This document shows positions 36,380 to 45,439 of a DNA stretch of 64,000 nt, in pieces. The notes beneath the pieces were generated by a model. The model did no database searches and was not told the DNA's origin. It saw only the letters and a program-made list of their open reading frames with translations. The stretch's first letter is position 1; every line of letters starts with the position of its first letter. The stretch is from Ruminiclostridium hungatei (GTDB taxonomy: Bacteria > Bacillota > Clostridia > Acetivibrionales > DSM-1351), in contig NZ_MZGX01000013.1 in NCBI RefSeq assembly GCF_002051585.1, positions 1 through 64,000 of the forward strand, given 5' to 3'. A program made the position numbers and the translations under genes.

Positions 36380-36514
36380 TTATTTATCCCGGCAGCAAGG
36401 GCAGTTGTATTCCATGTCTGTCTTTGCATCCTCCACCACCTGGAGCTTCATACAGACCTGGTCCTCTGAAGCCGGCTGGCTGCTCCTCAATGCGCAGTTT
36501 TCTCTTGAAATCAT
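36380..36514 (-). CDS. Small Cys-containing protein in the hydrogenase cluster
   Basis: A 44-residue frame from ATG 36514 with AAGTGAGGTG upstream. It starts MISRENCALRSSQPASED and ends DMEYNCPCCRDK. Cysteines 7, 21 and the terminal CPCC could bind a metal or form a disulphide. No family is recognized. The ribosome-binding site and the position between hydA and the ferredoxin gene are the case for a real gene. Confidence 0.6.
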   Translation of the reverse strand: MISRENCALRSSQPASEDQVCMKLQVVEDAKTDMEYNCPCCRDK

Positions 36515-36659
36515 TATTATCACCTCACTTCCTTATTCTTTTTTTCTTTATGAAATGAAGACAAATTTTATACCGGACAGGAAGTTAATCAGGCCGTACC
36601 GGCTTCCCGGCACTTTTGGGAAACCGGTATGCCGGTATGTATCCTTTTGAAAAGGCATT

Positions 36660-38381
36660 TTATTTTTTGTGCTTATGCCTGTGAAGTATCTCTCTGTTGC
36701 TTATGAGAATTCCGCTGTACAAGGCTTCGATTGCAGGATTGTCCTCAGATCTCTTTATTGGGGAGGCCTTATCCACCTTGTAAATTCCTTTTGCCCTCTT
36801 TTTCCTTACATCGCTGTTCTGGGGGATGGGCTGTCCCGCTCCGCCGATACAGCCGCCGGGGCAGGCCATTACCTCCACGAAATCAAACCGTTCCTCACCT
36901 TTTTCTATTTTCTTTATAAGGCTTTCAGCATTTTTCAGGCCGTGTACCACACCTATTCTTACATTCCTGCCGTCTATCTCGACGCTTGCTTCCTTTACGC
37001 CTTCCATTCCCCTTACTCCCGAATATGAAATGTTCTGAAGAGTAGCGGCATTCTTTTCCTTGAAATAGTACCTCAGTACAGCCTCCGAAACGCCTCCGCT
37101 TACTCCGAAGATAACCCCGGCGCCGCTGGTGAAGCCGAATGGCATATCCAGGGCCTCATCCTCAAGCTCGCCGAACACTATACCGCTCTGCTGTATCATT
37201 ATGGCAAGCTCCTGTGTGGTTATGACCATATCCACGTCCCTTATGCCATTATTACTGTTCTCAGGTCTTGCAGCCTCAAACTTCTTTGCTGTACAAGGCA
37301 TTATTGCTATTACGACATTTTCCTTGTCATCGTTTTTATAGAGCTTCTTAAACTCTTCCTTAATCACCACTCCGAACATCTGCTGTGGCGAGCGGCAGGA
37401 GGACACATGCCCCATCAGATCGGGATGCTTCTGCTCGGCATATTTGAACCAGGCAGGGCAGCAGGAGCTGAAAAGAGGGAATTGGGCCTGCGGCTTGCCT
37501 TTCTTTGCCTGCTGCTCCCTGTTCTGTATCCTTTCCATGAGCTCTTCCGCCTCTTCTATAACTGTAAGGTCGGCGCCCACGGCTGTGTCGAATATCTGAT
37601 CAAAGCCAAGCTTCCTCAGTGCTGCTACAATCTTTCCGGTAGTTATGGCGCCGGGCTCCATTCCGAACTCTTCACCGATTGCAACCCTCACCGCCGGCGC
37701 TATCTGGGCTATGACCCTTTTGTTCCGGTCCTGCAAAGCTTCGTATGCCCTGTCTATGTCCTTCTTTATCATTAATGCGCCGGTTGGGCAGACCACACGG
37801 CACTGTCCGCAGTTAACGCAGTCAACCTGGTGGAGTGCCTTGTTAAAGGCTGTGGTGACCTGAAGGTTTGAGCCTCTGTATGCGAAATCCAGCACTCCCA
37901 CGCCCTGTATTTCCTGACAGGCTCTTACGCAGTCCCCGCACAGGATGCACTTGTTGGGATTTCTCACAATAGAGGGGCCCAGGTCATCCACAGGAATTTC
38001 CTTCTTTTCCTGCCCGAACCTTATCTGCTTTACTCCAACCTTCAGAGCTATTTCCTGCAGCCTGCACCTCCCGCTTTTCTCACAGGTGGTGCAATCCCTG
38101 TCGTGGTTTGCCAGAAGCAGCTCAAGAATCATTTTTCTGTGCTTCTTCAGCTTTTCGGTATTTGTCCGCACTTCCATTCCATCCTTGGGAGGAGTGGAGC
38201 AGGAGGTCAGAGTGCCTCCCCACTTGTCCTCAACCATACACATTCTGCATGCGCCGTAAACACTCAGTTCAGAATGATAGCAGAAGGTTGGAAGCTCTAT
38301 GCCCGCCTTACGGATAACGGCAAGTATGTTTTTTTCTTCACCAAATTCAACTATCTGTCCATCTATTATCATGTTTCCCAT
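36660..38381 (-). CDS. hydA: [FeFe] hydrogenase catalytic subunit HydA (bifurcating, group A)
   Basis: About 573 residues. The order of domains is an N-terminal [2Fe-2S] domain (YHSELSVYGACRMCMVE), a His-Cys [4Fe-4S] motif (HDRDCTTCEKSGRC), two ferredoxin clusters (CILCGDCVRACQE, CVNCGQCRVVCP) and the H-cluster domain with loops FSSCCPAWFKYAE, IMPCTAKKFEA and VMACPGGCIGGAG. All catalytic motifs are intact. With HydB and HydC it forms the electron-bifurcating hydrogenase that uses reduced ferredoxin and NADH together. Start: ATG 38381 after AGGAG. Confidence 0.96.
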   Translation of the reverse strand: MGNMIIDGQIVEFGEEKNILAVIRKAGIELPTFCYHSELSVYGACRMCMVEDKWGGTLTSCSTPPKDGMEVRTNTEKLKKHRKMILELLLANHDRDCTTCEKSGRCRLQEIALKVGVKQIRFGQEKKEIPVDDLGPSIVRNPNKCILCGDCVRACQEIQGVGVLDFAYRGSNLQVTTAFNKALHQVDCVNCGQCRVVCPTGALMIKKDIDRAYEALQDRNKRVIAQIAPAVRVAIGEEFGMEPGAITTGKIVAALRKLGFDQIFDTAVGADLTVIEEAEELMERIQNREQQAKKGKPQAQFPLFSSCCPAWFKYAEQKHPDLMGHVSSCRSPQQMFGVVIKEEFKKLYKNDDKENVVIAIMPCTAKKFEAARPENSNNGIRDVDMVITTQELAIMIQQSGIVFGELEDEALDMPFGFTSGAGVIFGVSGGVSEAVLRYYFKEKNAATLQNISYSGVRGMEGVKEASVEIDGRNVRIGVVHGLKNAESLIKKIEKGEERFDFVEVMACPGGCIGGAGQPIPQNSDVRKKRAKGIYKVDKASPIKRSEDNPAIEALYSGILISNREILHRHKHKK

Positions 38382-38454
38382 ATTAATTTCTCCTATCTGC
38401 GTAGACACGCTATACTGCAATAAAAAACAAGGTCGGTACCGGGCCACCGCACAA

Positions 38455-40326
38455 TTATGCCTCCATTATGGCTTTGAAGGAGCAGGCTTCAATACACGCG
38501 CCGCACTTTATACATTTGCTTTGGTTTATTGTGTAAGGCTCTTTGATTTTCCCGTCAATTGCCTGAACAGGGCATATTCTGGCGCACTTGCTGCAGCCTC
38601 TGCACTTTTCCCTGTCAATCACTATGGAACCCAGGGCCTTACAGGTATGTGTAGCACATTTTTTATCAACTACATGTTCAACATACTCAGCTCTGAAGTA
38701 TTTCAAGGTGCTGACCACAGGACTTGCGGCTGATTTCCCCAGACCGCACAGGGCTGTGCTGCTTATGGTGTCCGCCAGTTCTTCCAGCAGCTCCAGATCC
38801 TCCAGGCTGCCCTTTCCGGCAACTATCCTTTCCAGTATCTCCAGCATCCGCTTTGTTCCTTCCCTGCAGGGAACGCATTTTCCGCAGGACTCGTTCTGGG
38901 TAAAGTTCATGAAGAATCGCGCAACCTCAACCATACAGGTGTCTTCATCCATTACAACAAGACCTCCTGAGCCTATCATTGCCCCCACCTTTTTAAGTGA
39001 ATCAAAGTCCAGGGGAAGCTCCAGATGTTCCTCGGTAAGGCAGCCTCCGGAAGGCCCCCCTATCTGGACGGCCTTGAATTTCTTGCCGTCCTTTATTCCG
39101 CCGCCTATATCGAAGATTACTTCCCGCAGGGTGGTTCCCATGGGAACCTCTATAAGTCCTGTGTTATTTACATTTCCAGTGATGGCAAAGGCCTTGGTTC
39201 CGGGGCTGTTTTCCGGACCGATACCCCTGAACCATGCACTTCCGTTCCTGATTATCAACGGCACGTTTGCAAAGGTTTCCACATTGTTCAGTACGGTAGG
39301 CTTCTGCCACAGCCCCTTTTCAACAGTTCTGGGCGGCTTCACCCTGGGCATTCCCCTTTCGCCCTCGATTGAGGCGGTCAATGCACTGCCCTCTCCGCAG
39401 ACGAAAGCTCCTGCTCCCTTGTTTATGTTAATATCAAAGGAAAAGCCTGAAGCAAGTATGTTTTCTCCCAGTAAGCCGTGTTTTCTGGCATCTTCTATTG
39501 CAATCCTGAGCCTGTCCACCGCAAGAGGATATTCGGCCCTCACATATATGTAGCCTGCGGTGCTTTTTGTGGCATACCCTGCTATGAGCATGCCTTCTAT
39601 TACTCCATGAGGGTCTCCTTCCATGATGCTTCTGTCCATAAAGGCCCCCGGATCACCTTCGTCACCGTTACAGACAATGTATTTTACTTTGCTGTCCTGC
39701 TTCAGCACCTGCGACCACTTTCTTCCTGCAGGATAGCCTCCGCCGCCTCTTCCTCTGAGATTGGAATCAATTATGGATTGACAAACCTCCTGGGGCTCCA
39801 TTTCAAACAGCACCTTGCTCAGAGCCTGGTAACCGCCTTTCGCAACATATTCCGTAAAGGATTCGGCATTGATGCTTCCGCAATTCTTCAGAACCTGCCT
39901 TGTCTGCTTGTGATAGAAGGGAATATCCTCCTGTGCTTCATATATGCGGTTTTCGGAGCTGTACATCAAACGCTTCACAGGTCTGTTATTTATAAGTGTA
40001 TCTTCAACAATTTCCACACAATCTTCCAGTTGAACCTTTAAGTACAAATAATTTTCCGGCTCGATTCTCACCAGAGGACCCATTTCACAGAAGCCGTGAC
40101 AGCCGCTTTTCTTGACTCCGATGCCTTCCTTTTCATATTCCAGCTCCAGGTCCACCAGAAGCTCATGCTGTTCAATAAGCTCCCTGATCCTGTTGTAGAT
40201 TTCTATTGAACCTCCGGCAACGCACCCTGTTCCTGCACATACCAGAACCTTTTTTTTCTGATTTTCCAACGCCTTTGTCGACTTGGCGGAAAAGGTTTTT
40301 AATTCTTCCAGATTATTTATTTTCAT
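38455..40326 (-). CDS. hydB: Bifurcating hydrogenase subunit HydB (NuoF-like)
   Basis: A 623-residue subunit. An N-terminal thioredoxin-like [2Fe-2S] domain (CAGTGC ... SGCHGFCEMGP) is followed by the NADH/FMN domain (NLRGRGGGGYPAGRKW, NGDEGDPGAFMDRS, GAGAFVCGEGSAL), an iron-sulphur SLBB/NuoF end (ESCGKCVPCREG) and a C-terminal pair of [4Fe-4S] motifs (CRGCSKCARICP, CIKCGACIEAC). It binds NAD and FMN and is the likely bifurcation site. Its ATG overlaps the hydC stop codon by one base. Confidence 0.96.
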   Translation of the reverse strand: MKINNLEELKTFSAKSTKALENQKKKVLVCAGTGCVAGGSIEIYNRIRELIEQHELLVDLELEYEKEGIGVKKSGCHGFCEMGPLVRIEPENYLYLKVQLEDCVEIVEDTLINNRPVKRLMYSSENRIYEAQEDIPFYHKQTRQVLKNCGSINAESFTEYVAKGGYQALSKVLFEMEPQEVCQSIIDSNLRGRGGGGYPAGRKWSQVLKQDSKVKYIVCNGDEGDPGAFMDRSIMEGDPHGVIEGMLIAGYATKSTAGYIYVRAEYPLAVDRLRIAIEDARKHGLLGENILASGFSFDININKGAGAFVCGEGSALTASIEGERGMPRVKPPRTVEKGLWQKPTVLNNVETFANVPLIIRNGSAWFRGIGPENSPGTKAFAITGNVNNTGLIEVPMGTTLREVIFDIGGGIKDGKKFKAVQIGGPSGGCLTEEHLELPLDFDSLKKVGAMIGSGGLVVMDEDTCMVEVARFFMNFTQNESCGKCVPCREGTKRMLEILERIVAGKGSLEDLELLEELADTISSTALCGLGKSAASPVVSTLKYFRAEYVEHVVDKKCATHTCKALGSIVIDREKCRGCSKCARICPVQAIDGKIKEPYTINQSKCIKCGACIEACSFKAIMEA

Positions 40327-40799
40327 TATCCTTCACTCCTTAAAGTCTTTAAGATTTCTACAGTCATATCCGGCGTCATTTTTGCGTACACCTTGTCGTT
40401 TATGGTAATTACAGGAGCCAGACCGCAGGCCCCCAGGCAGGATACCGTCTCTACGGTAAACAGCATGTCGTCTGTGGTATGCTTTTTTTCATCCAGTCCC
40501 AGCTCTTTTCTCATGGCATTCAGGATAGGAATTGATTTTCTTACGTGACAGGCTGTTCCGTCACAGACCTTTATTATGTACTTGCCTTTTGGAACCAGTG
40601 AAAAATTTTCATAAAAGGTTGCCACACTGAATATTTTGGAAAGATTTATATCCAATTTCCGTGCCACCTGTTCCAGCAAATCCTCCGGCAAATACTTGTA
40701 TTCATTTTGGATTTCCTGCAAGACTGCAATCAGATATGATTTGTTATGATCATATTTATTTAATACGGCATCAACAACTTCAATTCTTGAATCCTTCAT
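40326..40799 (-). CDS. hydC: Bifurcating hydrogenase subunit HydC (NuoE-like)
   Basis: A 157-residue thioredoxin-fold [2Fe-2S] subunit. The ligands are in CDGTACHVR and CLGACGLAP. The N-terminal three-helix bundle has YLIAVLQEIQNEYKYLPEDLLEQVA. It is the first gene of hydC-hydB-hydA, with AGGAGG before the ATG. Confidence 0.95.
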   Translation of the reverse strand: MKDSRIEVVDAVLNKYDHNKSYLIAVLQEIQNEYKYLPEDLLEQVARKLDINLSKIFSVATFYENFSLVPKGKYIIKVCDGTACHVRKSIPILNAMRKELGLDEKKHTTDDMLFTVETVSCLGACGLAPVITINDKVYAKMTPDMTVEILKTLRSEG

Positions 40800-41009
40800 T
40801 TATTTCGCCTCCTGATACGTGAAAAATAACCATATTTATTTTGTTTTTACATTGTTATTTTTTTATCAAAATCATTTTAAGCCCTGTTGTTATGTATCAT
40901 CAATGTTTATATAGGAGTACAATCGCAAAAAAATATTGTAGATACGGCATTCTCCATATTTGGCCTTTTGCAACCGTCAGACACGTGGTAAGCAGGATGG
41001 AACGGGCAG
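40800..41009 (-). promoter_or_regulatory. 5' region of the hydCBA operon
   Basis: An AT-rich 210-bp region between hydC and the terminator of the arsenic/mercury operon. TTGATA followed by A/T-rich sequence about 75-80 bp before hydC may be a -35 element, but the -10 is unclear. TTTTACATTG at 40845-40854 is identical to 31191-31200, the sequence just after the strong hairpin downstream of the TnpB-like gene (see findings). No open frame is supported here. Confidence 0.4.
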
Positions 41010-41045
41010 AAAAAAACCGCATTTCAGGCAAACTGAACATGCGGT
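41010..41045 (-). terminator. Terminator of the ars-hgc operon
   Basis: The stem of 41016-41045 (ACCGCAT/ATGCGGT with an inner CAG/CTG pair) is followed on the minus strand by seven T residues. It lies about 250 bp after arsC. A second hairpin, GGGTAAT/ATTACCC near 41190-41217, lies closer to the gene and may be an alternative end. Confidence 0.7.
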
Positions 41046-41296
41046 AATAGAATAAATCTTTATGATTTATGTAAAGTATCAAATTATAAAAATGCGTTGA
41101 GGAATGAAATCCGGAATCAAATCAATTGGAGACAAGGCGTATCCTATTGCTATGATTCCTAAAATCCCAGCCCGTCAAGGGGGAAATAATGGGTAATCAG
41201 AATAAATCCATTACCCGTCACTTTTCTTTACTCATGGAACGCTCTGCCACAATAGGCAACCACATTTCCTTAATATATTTTTATACACCTAATTCT

Positions 41297-41698
41297 CTAT
41301 AAAAAATTGGTTTTAATCCTGTCAGCAAGTTGCTTTATCTTACTTTCTATCTCACGTATAACAGCGATAAATTCCTCATCACTTTTTTCAGTTGGATCAT
41401 CTAATCCCCAATCCTCCCTGTGTTTGCAAGGGAGATATGGGCAAGTGACATTGCATCCCATCGTGACAATAACATCACTCTGTGGAATGTCTGAAAGGAG
41501 TTTTGGATGCTGTGTTTGCTCCATATCTATCCCGTATAGCTGTTTCATCAGCCGTACCGCCTCCTGATTGATTTGCGGTTTGATTTCCGTTCCCGCCGAA
41601 TAGCTTTCAAAAACATCCCCGGCAAGGTGTTTGCCCAATGCCTCCGCAATCTGCGAGCGGCAGGAGTTATGCACACAAATAAACGCAACCTTTGTCAA
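41297..41698 (-). CDS. arsC: Arsenate reductase, thioredoxin-coupled (low-molecular-weight phosphatase type)
   Basis: A 133-residue enzyme that reduces arsenate to arsenite. The phosphatase loop CVHNSCRS is near the N-terminus. The redox cysteine pair is in GCNVTCPYLPC, and WGLDDP carries the general acid. Translation starts at TTG 41698 after AGAGGTG and overlaps the acr3 stop. It is last in arsR-hgcA-hgcB-acr3-arsC. Confidence 0.95.
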   Translation of the reverse strand: MTKVAFICVHNSCRSQIAEALGKHLAGDVFESYSAGTEIKPQINQEAVRLMKQLYGIDMEQTQHPKLLSDIPQSDVIVTMGCNVTCPYLPCKHREDWGLDDPTEKSDEEFIAVIREIESKIKQLADRIKTNFL

Positions 41699-42774
41699 AT
41701 TGATTCACCTCTTAAATTTTGTTCGGATACTGGCTTTGAAAACCAGTGGTGGGTCTTATTCACAAACCGCACCAGCAGAAGCATTACGGGAACCTCGGTG
41801 AGTACCCCAACCGTCGTGACCAGCACCACAGGGGACGTTGCCCCGAAAAGCGTAATGGCGACGGCTACCGACAGCTCAAAGAAGTCCGATGCACCAATGA
41901 GCGCGGCGGGAGCTGCGATGTTATGCGGCTGTTTCAGCTTTTTACATAACAGGTATGCCAAGAGCGCTGTAATGATATTCTGGAGCACCAGTGGCACGGC
42001 GATCATCAGCACATGAAGAGGGTGGTTCAGTATGGCGTCCCCTTGAAATGAGAATATAATGACGAGTGTCATTAACAGACCTGTGGTCGTAACGCCGTTA
42101 AACCTGGGGATGAAACGATGCTTGAAATAATCCTCGCCTTTGTGCCGGATCATCCAAACACGGGTAAACGCACCACCCGCCAGAGGGACTGCCACAAACA
42201 CTACCACTGAGAAAAGCAGTACATCCCACGGCACCTGAATATTCGATACACCCAGCAGAAAAGATACAATTGGCGCAAACAGGAAAATAATCAGCAGGTC
42301 GTTAATGGACACCTGCACAAGCGTGTGGGCCGGATCACCCTTTGTCAGATGGCTCCACACAAACACCATTGCGGTGCAGGGAGCCGCGCCCAGCAGTACC
42401 GCGCCAGCCACATAATCCCTTGCCAATTCTGTGGGGATAAAGGCTGTAAATATTATATAGAAGAAAAAAGACGCAAGCCCGAACATCAGGAAAGGTTTAA
42501 TCAGCCAGCTTATTCCGCTGGATATGAGCAATCCCTGCGGATGCCTGCGCACATTTCGGATGGACTTAAAATCCACTTTAAGCATCATGGGATAGATCAT
42601 AATCCAAATTAGTACCGCAATAGGAATGGAGGTATACGCGTACTCAAATCGTCCCAAAAATGCGGGAACGCCCGGCAGAAATTTCCCAATCAGGATACCC
42701 GCCGCCATACACAGCAAAACCCAAAGTGTCAGATATTTTTCGAAGAAGCCTATACCCGTATTCTCTTTACCCAT
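41695..42774 (-). CDS. acr3: Arsenite efflux transporter Acr3
   Basis: A 359-residue, ten-span membrane protein. It has the conserved cysteine in GAAPCTAMVFVWS, the basic NDLLIIFLFAPI helix region, FIPRFNGVTTTGLLMTLV, and IGASDFFELSVAVAI. It exports arsenite using the proton gradient. Start: ATG 42774 after GGAAGGTG. It lies between hgcB and arsC. Confidence 0.95.
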   Translation of the reverse strand: MGKENTGIGFFEKYLTLWVLLCMAAGILIGKFLPGVPAFLGRFEYAYTSIPIAVLIWIMIYPMMLKVDFKSIRNVRRHPQGLLISSGISWLIKPFLMFGLASFFFYIIFTAFIPTELARDYVAGAVLLGAAPCTAMVFVWSHLTKGDPAHTLVQVSINDLLIIFLFAPIVSFLLGVSNIQVPWDVLLFSVVVFVAVPLAGGAFTRVWMIRHKGEDYFKHRFIPRFNGVTTTGLLMTLVIIFSFQGDAILNHPLHVLMIAVPLVLQNIITALLAYLLCKKLKQPHNIAAPAALIGASDFFELSVAVAITLFGATSPVVLVTTVGVLTEVPVMLLLVRFVNKTHHWFSKPVSEQNLRGESI

Positions 42775-42795
42775 AAAAACACCTTCCATATCTTT

Positions 42796-43095
42796 TTATT
42801 TTTTAGCAGCATTCTCCGACGCTTGAAAATCACAACTCGGTTCGCTTCGGGTCAGCCAGCCTATTATCACGGCGGCGGCGCATCCAACTCCGACATCAAC
42901 GTCAATGGCTTTCACGGGGCAATTTATCGCGCAAGCACCACACCCCATACACCAATCTTTGTCTTTTATCCGGGCCTTTTTATCATGTATGCCGAACACT
43001 CCATGAGGGCAAACCTCTGTGCATCTTCCACAACAGATACATTTTTCAGCCGATAGACAAAGCGTTGTGACATTTTTCAAATACTTATATCTCAT
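42796..43095 (-). CDS. hgcB: HgcB, ferredoxin partner for mercury methylation
   Basis: A 99-residue protein with two [4Fe-4S] motifs (Cys19/22/25/29 in CICCGRCTEVCP and Cys49/52/55/59 in CMGCGACAINCP). The HgcB-specific cysteine Cys72 follows in VGVGCAAAVI, and there is one further cysteine near the end (Cys88, PSCDF). HgcB reduces the corrinoid of HgcA for transfer of a methyl group to Hg(II). Many HgcBs end in a cysteine pair; here a single one is seen. AAGGAGGG precedes the ATG. It follows hgcA by 13 bp. Confidence 0.92.
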   Translation of the reverse strand: MRYKYLKNVTTLCLSAEKCICCGRCTEVCPHGVFGIHDKKARIKDKDWCMGCGACAINCPVKAIDVDVGVGCAAAVIIGWLTRSEPSCDFQASENAAKK

Positions 43096-43108
43096 AACGC
43101 CCTCCTTA

Positions 43109-44158
43109 TCAAGTCCATAGGCTCTTTATCAGCACCAGCACAATCCCTGCGGCAGATGAAAGAACCATGAGCGGTACCGCTATTTTCATTTCCTTAATAA
43201 CGCCGGAAAAAGAGGTGTATGTTGATGAGCCTGTGAAATTCATCGCCAGAAACCCCGACAATGAAGGCAGTATCAGCAGATAACCTATGGCAAGAAGTAA
43301 AAATTCCGGGACAAACCAGCCGTTAAACCCGATAAACCCTGCTGTCCAGCACAGCCCCAGCAGCCAACCCTTCCAGGAAAACGCCCTGCCGGGTATAAAG
43401 CAAAGGAGCATAGGCGTTAAAACGGTTCCGGTTACCACTGCTCCCACATAAATGATAAAATCCGCAAGCCCGAAAGTTCTTGCTGCGAAAAGATTTATGA
43501 GGAACAATACTCCGAAGACCATCAATGATATCTTTACGGCTGCAACCAGCTCCACAGGTGTGAGAACCAGACGATCCCACATCGTAAATTTCACAGTACG
43601 CATTTCCTCTGTAGCCTTAAAGCCAGAAACAAGGAAATCCTTTATATCACATGCTCTTACAGGGCCGTAAACCACTGAAAATCCGGTTCGCCTGGTCACT
43701 TCATGGGCGCTCACACCCGGGGCACCCAATTGCGGTAAAATTAATGTCCTGTGCGATACAATATCGGCCAGCCCCGTCTTTGATATGCGGTTTACCAGCT
43801 CATCGGTTCCAAAGGTGCCTTTACCGGCAGCGCACCAAACATTGATGCCCTTTGTATCGAGTATCAGAACCCAGCAATTCAATTCCGAAAGCTCTTTCCG
43901 CAAAGTATCAAATGTCAGTTTGTAGTTTGCGCTGACAAGTACGGGGGAAGTGTGGTCTGGCTTGCCTATGGCATAAATCTCCGGATTGATTTTGTAATTC
44001 ATCCTGCCTATACCCCAGCGCACTTTCCACGCTCCAAGCATGTCTTTGAAATGAAGGTCCGTTGAAACTACAGGCACGCTGCCTTGCGGGGTATAGATTT
44101 CACCAGTTACCCATTTATCCTTTTTGTTACACGGCGTTATGGATTTCTCCTCACTCAT
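43109..44158 (-). CDS. hgcA: HgcA, corrinoid methyltransferase for mercury methylation
   Basis: A 349-residue protein. The soluble corrinoid-binding domain carries the diagnostic cap-helix motif NVWCAAGK (residues 106-113, Cys109), in which the cysteine binds cobalt. About five membrane helices follow from about residue 195. HgcA with HgcB makes methylmercury in anaerobes. The start is ATG 44158 with AAGGATG upstream, overlapping the arsR stop by eight bases. Its position inside an arsenic operon under an ArsR gene suggests induction by arsenite or another thiophilic metal. Confidence 0.95.
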   Translation of the reverse strand: MSEEKSITPCNKKDKWVTGEIYTPQGSVPVVSTDLHFKDMLGAWKVRWGIGRMNYKINPEIYAIGKPDHTSPVLVSANYKLTFDTLRKELSELNCWVLILDTKGINVWCAAGKGTFGTDELVNRISKTGLADIVSHRTLILPQLGAPGVSAHEVTRRTGFSVVYGPVRACDIKDFLVSGFKATEEMRTVKFTMWDRLVLTPVELVAAVKISLMVFGVLFLINLFAARTFGLADFIIYVGAVVTGTVLTPMLLCFIPGRAFSWKGWLLGLCWTAGFIGFNGWFVPEFLLLAIGYLLILPSLSGFLAMNFTGSSTYTSFSGVIKEMKIAVPLMVLSSAAGIVLVLIKSLWT

Positions 44159-44486
44159 TTTCATCACATCCTTTGCAACAATTCGCATCTTCCTTGCAGA
44201 TGCAGTTATCCTTATAGGATGTGATGCTGCAGAAAAACTTCTTCGTTTTGCGGATTGTTTCCGTGTCTAACGAATAGTACGTCCATTTGCCTTCGTTCCT
44301 TCCTTTTACAAGTCCACATTCGCACAGGAGTTTCATGTGGTGAGACAGGGTGGATTGGGATATCTCAAGCTTCTCCAAAATCATACAGGCGCAAAGTTCC
44401 CCGCAGGATAACATATCCACAATCATGACTCTTTTAGCGTCTCCCAATGCCTTGAACACTTTTAAATGTTCTAAGTGGTTTTCCAT
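44151..44486 (-). CDS. arsR: ArsR-family metalloregulator
   Basis: A 111-residue winged-helix repressor. The arsenite-type ligand motif is in the recognition region (CGELCACMILEKL), followed by SQSTLSHHMKLLCECGLV. The C-terminal tail adds more cysteines (CICKEDANCCKGC), which could widen metal binding. It heads the operon and has a strong palindromic operator over its own promoter (44510-44550). It most likely releases DNA on binding As(III) and perhaps Hg(II). Confidence 0.95.
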   Translation of the reverse strand: MENHLEHLKVFKALGDAKRVMIVDMLSCGELCACMILEKLEISQSTLSHHMKLLCECGLVKGRNEGKWTYYSLDTETIRKTKKFFCSITSYKDNCICKEDANCCKGCDENE

Positions 44487-44509
44487 ATCGGCACCTCAAA
44501 TCTAATATC

Positions 44510-44550
44510 TTCGATATGATTATTATATGCATCAAATCGAAAAATATCAA
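44510..44550 (-). promoter_or_regulatory. Promoter and ArsR operator of the arsR-hgcA-hgcB-acr3-arsC operon
   Basis: On the minus strand TTGATA (complement of 44545-44550), exactly 17 bp, then TATAAT (complement of 44522-44527). An inverted repeat, TTCGATATGAT (44510-44520) and ATCAAATCGAA (44531-44541), overlaps the spacer and -10 and contains the TTCGAT/ATCGAA half-sites typical of ArsR boxes. Confidence 0.85.
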
Positions 44551-44773
44551 TATGATAATCAGGGAATACAAAAAATTAAGATCAGGGCTAAAAATTTTAT
44601 GGATAAGCAATACCCATCTTCCCCAAATCTTTAATTTTTTACCGGACTATATAAAATATATCGCTATCCATTATATTATACTATCTGATAAAATGGATTT
44701 GGTAACTTGAAAATTGATGGATAATTGGGCAAATATCAAAAACTTAATATATATTGAGATAGGAGCTAGACAG

Positions 44774-45352
44774 ATGACAGGGATAATATTAGCTGGAGGA
44801 AAGAATAGTAGGATGGGTAGGAAAAAAGCCTTTATAAATGTTGAAGGAAACACAATTATTAATAGAATATTAGCTATTTTTAAAGAAGTTTTTTCAGAAG
44901 TCATAATTGTTTCGAATACACCTGAAGATTTTTCTTATACCGGTGTAAAAGTTGTTACGGATATAATTCCTGATAAGGGTTCGCTTGGAGGCTTGTATAC
45001 AGGTCTTGTTAATATGAAGTATGAACGCTGCTTTGTTGTGGCCTGTGATATGCCTTATATAAGCAAATCACTTGTGAAATATATTATTGATATTCCAAGA
45101 TATGATATTGTTGTTCCTAAAATTGAAGGCCTTTACGAACCCCTATTTGCCTGCTATTCAAGAAAGTGTGCAAACCTGGCAAAAAGACAGGTGGAGGAAG
45201 GTAATTTAAGGATAACTGACATTTATTCATATTTTACTGTAAAAGAAATCCATGAGGATGAAATAAGAAAATTTGATAGTAATATGAGATCACTTGTAAA
45301 TATTAATACTCCCGAGGATTTAACTTCCTCTCTGTTTGGGTCGGGAGTGTAA
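44774..45352 (+). CDS. mobA: Molybdenum cofactor guanylyltransferase MobA
   Basis: A 192-residue nucleotidyltransferase that joins GMP to Mo-molybdopterin. It has the N-terminal LAGGKNSRMGRKKA loop, PDKGSLGGLYTGL and VVACDMPYISK. GTP is the expected substrate. Start: ATG 44774 after ATAGGAGCT; an upstream ATG has no site. It is on the plus strand, divergent from arsR and convergent with the rest of the molybdenum-cofactor genes. Confidence 0.9.
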   Translation: MTGIILAGGKNSRMGRKKAFINVEGNTIINRILAIFKEVFSEVIIVSNTPEDFSYTGVKVVTDIIPDKGSLGGLYTGLVNMKYERCFVVACDMPYISKSLVKYIIDIPRYDIVVPKIEGLYEPLFACYSRKCANLAKRQVEEGNLRITDIYSYFTVKEIHEDEIRKFDSNMRSLVNINTPEDLTSSLFGSGV

Positions 45353-45439
45353 ATAATTTCTCCTGCTCGGTATAGCCGGGTATTCTATAACCGCTACTGC
45401 ACTGCAACCTTCAAAGTTCCTGACTCCATTAGTTAATAG

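Noticed and set aside
36405..36650. Plus-strand frame of 81 codons between hydA and the ferredoxin gene
   Set aside because: It has no ribosome-binding site and lies opposite the better-supported 44-residue minus-strand gene.
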